From NCBI GenBank assembly GCA_900314985.1, contig OMXL01000026.1, forward strand, positions 1 through 61,686: a stretch of DNA of 61,686 nt, read 5' to 3'. Shown piece after piece: positions 57,754 through 61,686 of the stretch. The DNA comes from an uncultured Prevotellaceae bacterium (lineage in GTDB: Bacteria > Bacteroidota > Bacteroidia > Bacteroidales > Bacteroidaceae). The notes under the pieces were generated by a model. It was not told the DNA's origin, ran no database searches, and worked only from the letters and a program-made list of their open reading frames with translations. The position numbers were made by a program, and so were the translations under genes. How positions within the stretch are numbered: the stretch's first letter is position 1; each line of letters begins with the position of its first letter.

Positions 57754-60153
57754 TTAGTCTGTCACCTCTACCTCTGAGAAGTAGTGGTCACGGAGTGCCT
57801 TAGTCACCTTCTCGCCCTTCAGTGTGATGTCCTGTTCCAAACGGATATCGGCTGAAGAGGCACCCACCTTGATGGTATATGTTCCAGGCTGGATGTTCCA
57901 TTGGCGCTGACCATCGTTGGTATAATAACCAAACTGGTCGGTATAGAGTTTCATCTCTACCCGCTTGGTCTGTCCAGGTTCCAAAGCAACACGGGCAAAG
58001 CCCTGTAACTTGAGAGGTGAGAGGTGAGGAGTGAGAGGTGAGTTCATAGCAGGTGACAGATACACCTGTGCAATCTCCGTAGCAGCCATCTTACCCGTAT
58101 TCTTCACCTCAAACGACAACTTGACATAGTCTGCACTGACGCGGGCAGACTGATCCATCAGCAGGTGCTTATACTCAAAGGTCGTGTAGCTCAAACCATA
58201 ACCGAAAGGCCAAGCCAATTTACTTTTTGACGATTTACTATTTGCATAATTATAGCAAACAGGCTCGTAGAGTTCTTCTTTAGGATAGCTGACAGACAGC
58301 TTAGCCGATGGCGACACCTTACCATAAAGGATGTCAGCCACAGCATGACCACCCTCTTCGCCAGGATACCACGCCTGAATAACGGCTGCACAGCGCTCGG
58401 CAAGGTCGCCGATGACCTGCGCGCGACCACCAAACAATACCAGTACGACAGGCTTACCTGTAGCCAGCAAAGCCTCGACATATTCCTGCTGCTTACCTGG
58501 CAGACGCAGTCCCTGACGGTCGCGGTTCTCGCCACAGAGCATCACGTTCTCACCCATAGCAGCGATGATGACATCAGCAGAATCGGCCATTGCCAATGCC
58601 TCTTCCTTGTTGGCAGTCTCACCAGAGTTCACCTTGCGGTGCAACAGCGGATACTCCCAAGAGCGCTTGTCACCGACATGTGAGAACTTCGTCTCTATCT
58701 CCTCCGTCCAGTCGCAACCGCGTGAATAGAGAATATCAACACTGTCGGGCTTGTGGTTCTGCAAACCTTCCAACAGTGTAATGACATGCGGATGGTCAAG
58801 ATCTTCCTCCATCTTCTTCCAGAAGAATGTCATAGCAGGGAATGAGTAGTCTCCACACATGGCCCACATCGAGTTGGCGTTAGGACCAGTGACGAGCATC
58901 TTTAGAGGAGAGTGGAAAGAGGAAAGAGGAAGGAGATTGCTGTCATTCTGCAAAAGCACAACACTCTCTACCGCGATGTCGTAGGCAGTCTTTCGTTCTT
59001 CAGGGGTATCGAGTACGATCTTCTCTGTACTATACAGATAAGGTTTCTTGTCGAACAGGCCAGCACGGAACTTATAACGCAGCACGTTCTTGACAGCACG
59101 CTCCAACGTCTCAGGCTTGACGAGTCCAGAGTCAACAGCCTCCTGCAAGTACTTGTAGTTAGCACCGAAGGGGAAGTCCACATCATTACCACCATTGATA
59201 GCCATCGCCGCCTTCATCACCTCTGGAGCAACAGTAGCCTCACCCTTTTGGGGGAGGTTGGAGGGGGCTAACTGGTCAATAGCCGTATAGTCGCTGACTA
59301 CCATACCATCAAAGCCCAGATAGTCACGTAGGATATCCTTCAAGATGAAGCTGTCAGCCACACAAGTAACGGGGGTATTAGCCATGGCGTGATAGCCAGG
59401 CATGACAGCCTTACTACCAGCCACACGAATCATCGTCTCGTGGGGCAACAGAATCTCTTCCATCAGCTCCTTCTCGTCAGCATCGCCACCACCGCCGTAG
59501 CCAAGGTAGTGCTTCGAACAAGCGCCAACACCCTTGCGCAGGTCACCCTGTTGCAAGCCATTGACAAAGGCAGTACCCATCACAGCCGACAGATAGGCAT
59601 CCTCACCATACGATTCCTCCAAGCGGTTGAACGAAGGGTTACGCACCACGTCGACCATCGGCGACAGCGACAGGATGCCACCCATCTTACGCATCTGCGT
59701 ACTGGTCTGACGTGTTTTCAGTTCTGCCAGTTCAGGATCAAATGAACATGCCTGACCAATCTGCTGTGGATAGATGGTAGCACCCTGCGTGTTGATACCC
59801 GACAGCACCTCCTCATGGAACAGTGCCGGAATACCGTTGGGCGTATGGTGCATCAGCCAGTCCTGCACAGCAGCCACCATATCGCGTACCACATTCGGGT
59901 CGCGCGGTTTCTGGAAGGCATACTGCGAGAAGTGGCCGATACCATAGGGAATCAGCTCACGACACTTCACAGTATCCAACTGGCCCTGCTCATCGAAGAG
60001 TTCTTCCATATACATACTCTTCAACTGGGCGATACGCTCCTCTTGCGGCATCTTCTGATACAGCGCGTCAACCTCCTGTTCGATATTCATATCGGGGGCC
60101 GTCTGACATCCTGCCAATAGTGCGGTCATGCACGTCATAATGAATCCTCTCAT
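57754..60153 (-). CDS. Glycoside hydrolase family 3 beta-glycosidase
   Basis: A 799-residue lipoprotein (lipobox LLAGCQ). The TIM barrel (about 30-370) includes GACSKHYLGYGGGGDADEKE and the nucleophile Asp in DGMVVSDYTAIDQL. An alpha/beta sandwich (about 400-620) and a C-terminal fibronectin III domain (about 690-760) follow. It probably releases xylose or glucose from oligosaccharides. A REP-like element (59239-59269) is translated right after the nucleophile loop, and heptads at 58012-58043 and 58909-58933 are translated as SPLTPHLSPLK and SSFHSPLK. The ATG directly abuts the stop of the upstream hydrolase gene. Confidence 0.93.
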   Translation of the reverse strand: MRGFIMTCMTALLAGCQTAPDMNIEQEVDALYQKMPQEERIAQLKSMYMEELFDEQGQLDTVKCRELIPYGIGHFSQYAFQKPRDPNVVRDMVAAVQDWLMHHTPNGIPALFHEEVLSGINTQGATIYPQQIGQACSFDPELAELKTRQTSTQMRKMGGILSLSPMVDVVRNPSFNRLEESYGEDAYLSAVMGTAFVNGLQQGDLRKGVGACSKHYLGYGGGGDADEKELMEEILLPHETMIRVAGSKAVMPGYHAMANTPVTCVADSFILKDILRDYLGFDGMVVSDYTAIDQLAPSNLPQKGEATVAPEVMKAAMAINGGNDVDFPFGANYKYLQEAVDSGLVKPETLERAVKNVLRYKFRAGLFDKKPYLYSTEKIVLDTPEERKTAYDIAVESVVLLQNDSNLLPLSSFHSPLKMLVTGPNANSMWAMCGDYSFPAMTFFWKKMEEDLDHPHVITLLEGLQNHKPDSVDILYSRGCDWTEEIETKFSHVGDKRSWEYPLLHRKVNSGETANKEEALAMADSADVIIAAMGENVMLCGENRDRQGLRLPGKQQEYVEALLATGKPVVLVLFGGRAQVIGDLAERCAAVIQAWYPGEEGGHAVADILYGKVSPSAKLSVSYPKEELYEPVCYNYANSKSSKSKLAWPFGYGLSYTTFEYKHLLMDQSARVSADYVKLSFEVKNTGKMAATEIAQVYLSPAMNSPLTPHLSPLKLQGFARVALEPGQTKRVEMKLYTDQFGYYTNDGQRQWNIQPGTYTIKVGASSADIRLEQDITLKGEKVTKALRDHYFSEVEVTD
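58012..58043 (-). repeat. Translated heptad array (GAGGTGA) in the GH3 gene
   Basis: GAGAGGTGAGAGGTGAGGAG-type period-7 tract. It is the reverse complement of the CCTCTCA word found in the macroglobulin gene and encodes MNSPLTPHLSPLK. Confidence 0.8.
59239..59269 (-). repeat. REP-like element translated in the GH3 gene
   Basis: GCCCCCTCCAACCTCCCCCA on the minus strand, then AAAGGGTGAG; encodes APSNLPQKGEA directly behind the nucleophile loop. Confidence 0.65.
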
Positions 60154-61021
60154 TTATTTTTCGAATAAGTCGTTCTTCTCAATGGTCCAATCCTTACGGT
60201 TCAGAATTTCGCAGTCCTTGCCACGGAACATCTTAGCAGCCTTTTGGTCGCCCTTCAACTGCCACTGCAACCAGGCCAGTGCCACTACGCTGAACTCACC
60301 ACCGTGAGGCTGACGATAGGTACCACCATGACCTACGGGGAAGTTAACAGCACAAGCAGGTACGTGGTCGATACGATGGAAGTCGTCCATACCATTCTCG
60401 TAAGCGATATCGGTCTTACCACCCAACAGATACATGATGGGGGTATGAATCTCCTTCAGCTTCTCCTTGGGAGGCATCGGCATACCACCGACAGCCTGAT
60501 TGGCATTCTGACGGTTGAACAGACCGCTGTTGCAAATCATCAGTGCTGTCACGCGAGGGTCAGCACAGTTGAACAGCGTCTGCAAGCCACCACACGACAT
60601 ACCCGACAGGCAGATATGCTTGGTGTCTATCTTATTATAATAAGGTGAATTCTTGTCGCTATTCTGTGCGAACACCCAATCAATGCTCTCTATCTGTTGC
60701 TGTGTGGTAGACATCGGACCACGATAAGCCTCTTCCTCCATGGGGATATAGCCTGTAGCAACCACGATAAATCCATAGCTGGCAATCTCGTTCAGGAACT
60801 TAAAGTGCTCCCAAGGTGAGTTGGTGCAAGCGCCATTACCCCACACAAGAACGGGCAGCAGGTTCTTCTTGCCGAACTTCGACAGGTCCTGTGGAACAAA
60901 GACTGTATGAGCCTGCAGACCAGGCACCTCGGTCATCGATTTTCGACTTCAATGCGTCTCCCTGTGCCATGGCTACTACAGCCATGCACAGCATACATAC
61001 TGATAAAAGAATCTTCTTCAT
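60154..61021 (-). pseudogene. Frameshifted exported alpha/beta hydrolase
   Basis: The signal peptide (ATG at 61019-61021, MKKILLSVCMLCMAVVAMAQ) is in one frame and the hydrolase body (from about 60936, MTEVPGLQAHTVFVPQDLS) is in another. Removing one base from a TTTT run at 60940-60943 restores a continuous protein of about 288 residues. The body shows VWGNGACTNSPW, the nucleophile elbow LSGMSCGGLQTL and a late GHGGTY His region, typical of poly-ester or acetyl-xylan-type hydrolases. The stop abuts the GH3 ATG (TAAATG). It may be a true frameshift, an error in the sequence, or a slippage-regulated gene. Confidence 0.7.
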
Positions 61022-61071
61022 GATTATTTCTTTTGTTAATAGTTTCTTATATAACGTTCTATGGAATGCTT

Positions 61072-61686
<615 letters not shown>

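Overview
This window looks like chromosomal DNA of a Prevotella-type member of the Bacteroidales (Bacteroidota), probably from a gut or rumen. The evidence is as follows. Many genes are preceded by the Bacteroidota promoter form TTTG / about 19 bp / TAnnTTTG. Type IX secretion parts (PorQ, a PorE-like OmpA lipoprotein) and a xylanase tail that resembles a T9SS sorting domain are present. There are paired ExbD genes, head-GIN, DUF1573, DUF5056 and DUF3822 proteins, and a block of plant-polysaccharide hydrolases. I see no rRNA, no CRISPR array and no SusC/SusD pair. The only tRNA is tRNA-Ser(GGA).

Layout. 1-4.0 kb: a TraB/GumN protein, a nitroreductase, a peroxidase plus OhrR-type regulator with three operator-like sites, and a 28-codon micro-ORF coupled to a DUF3822 gene. 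4.0-10 kb: rsmD, cardiolipin synthase, dnaG, topB. 10-20 kb: an esterase, a PorE-like lipoprotein, an ECF sigma/DUF5056/PspC/DUF6249-like/head-GIN operon, a PEGA-sulfatase-modifying-factor protein and an LPP20-like protein. 19.6-25.9 kb: an rRNA m5C methyltransferase, thyA, cmk, folA, an Lrp regulator, an ExbB/ExbD operon that contains an unlisted 42-codon membrane ORF, and greA. 25.9-30.1 kb: an AT-rich accessory island next to tRNA-Ser, with a duplicated tRNA tail, iteron-like inverted arrays, a GGTACC hairpin array, three unknown membrane-protein genes, a strong candidate structured RNA (6S-like) and a RAYT-type HUH transposase. 30-47 kb: clpB, ADP-forming acyl-CoA synthetase, CDF metal exporter with operator palindromes, a giant alpha-2-macroglobulin-like protein, DUF1573, meaB, ispH, porQ and a DASS transporter. 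47-61.7 kb: a hemicellulose region with GH43, GH97, CE15, GH3, an alpha/beta hydrolase (frameshifted) and GH10 xylanase (internally deleted), interrupted by an ECF-sigma/outer-membrane-barrel operon.

Two repeat systems run through the whole window and are its most unusual feature. (1) About twenty arrays of degenerate 7-bp units, with different words at each locus but always period 7. They either fill the gaps between adjacent cistrons almost exactly (often supplying the stop and start codons) or sit inside genes. (2) Nine GC-rich REP-like elements (head CCTCCCCC, then a CCCCTCC/GGAGGGG stem). All of them lie inside coding sequences and are translated in frame, in topB, a sigma factor, an rRNA methyltransferase, the macroglobulin gene and a GH3 gene. 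The RAYT transposase in the island is a natural suspect for mobilising the second family, but that link is inference.
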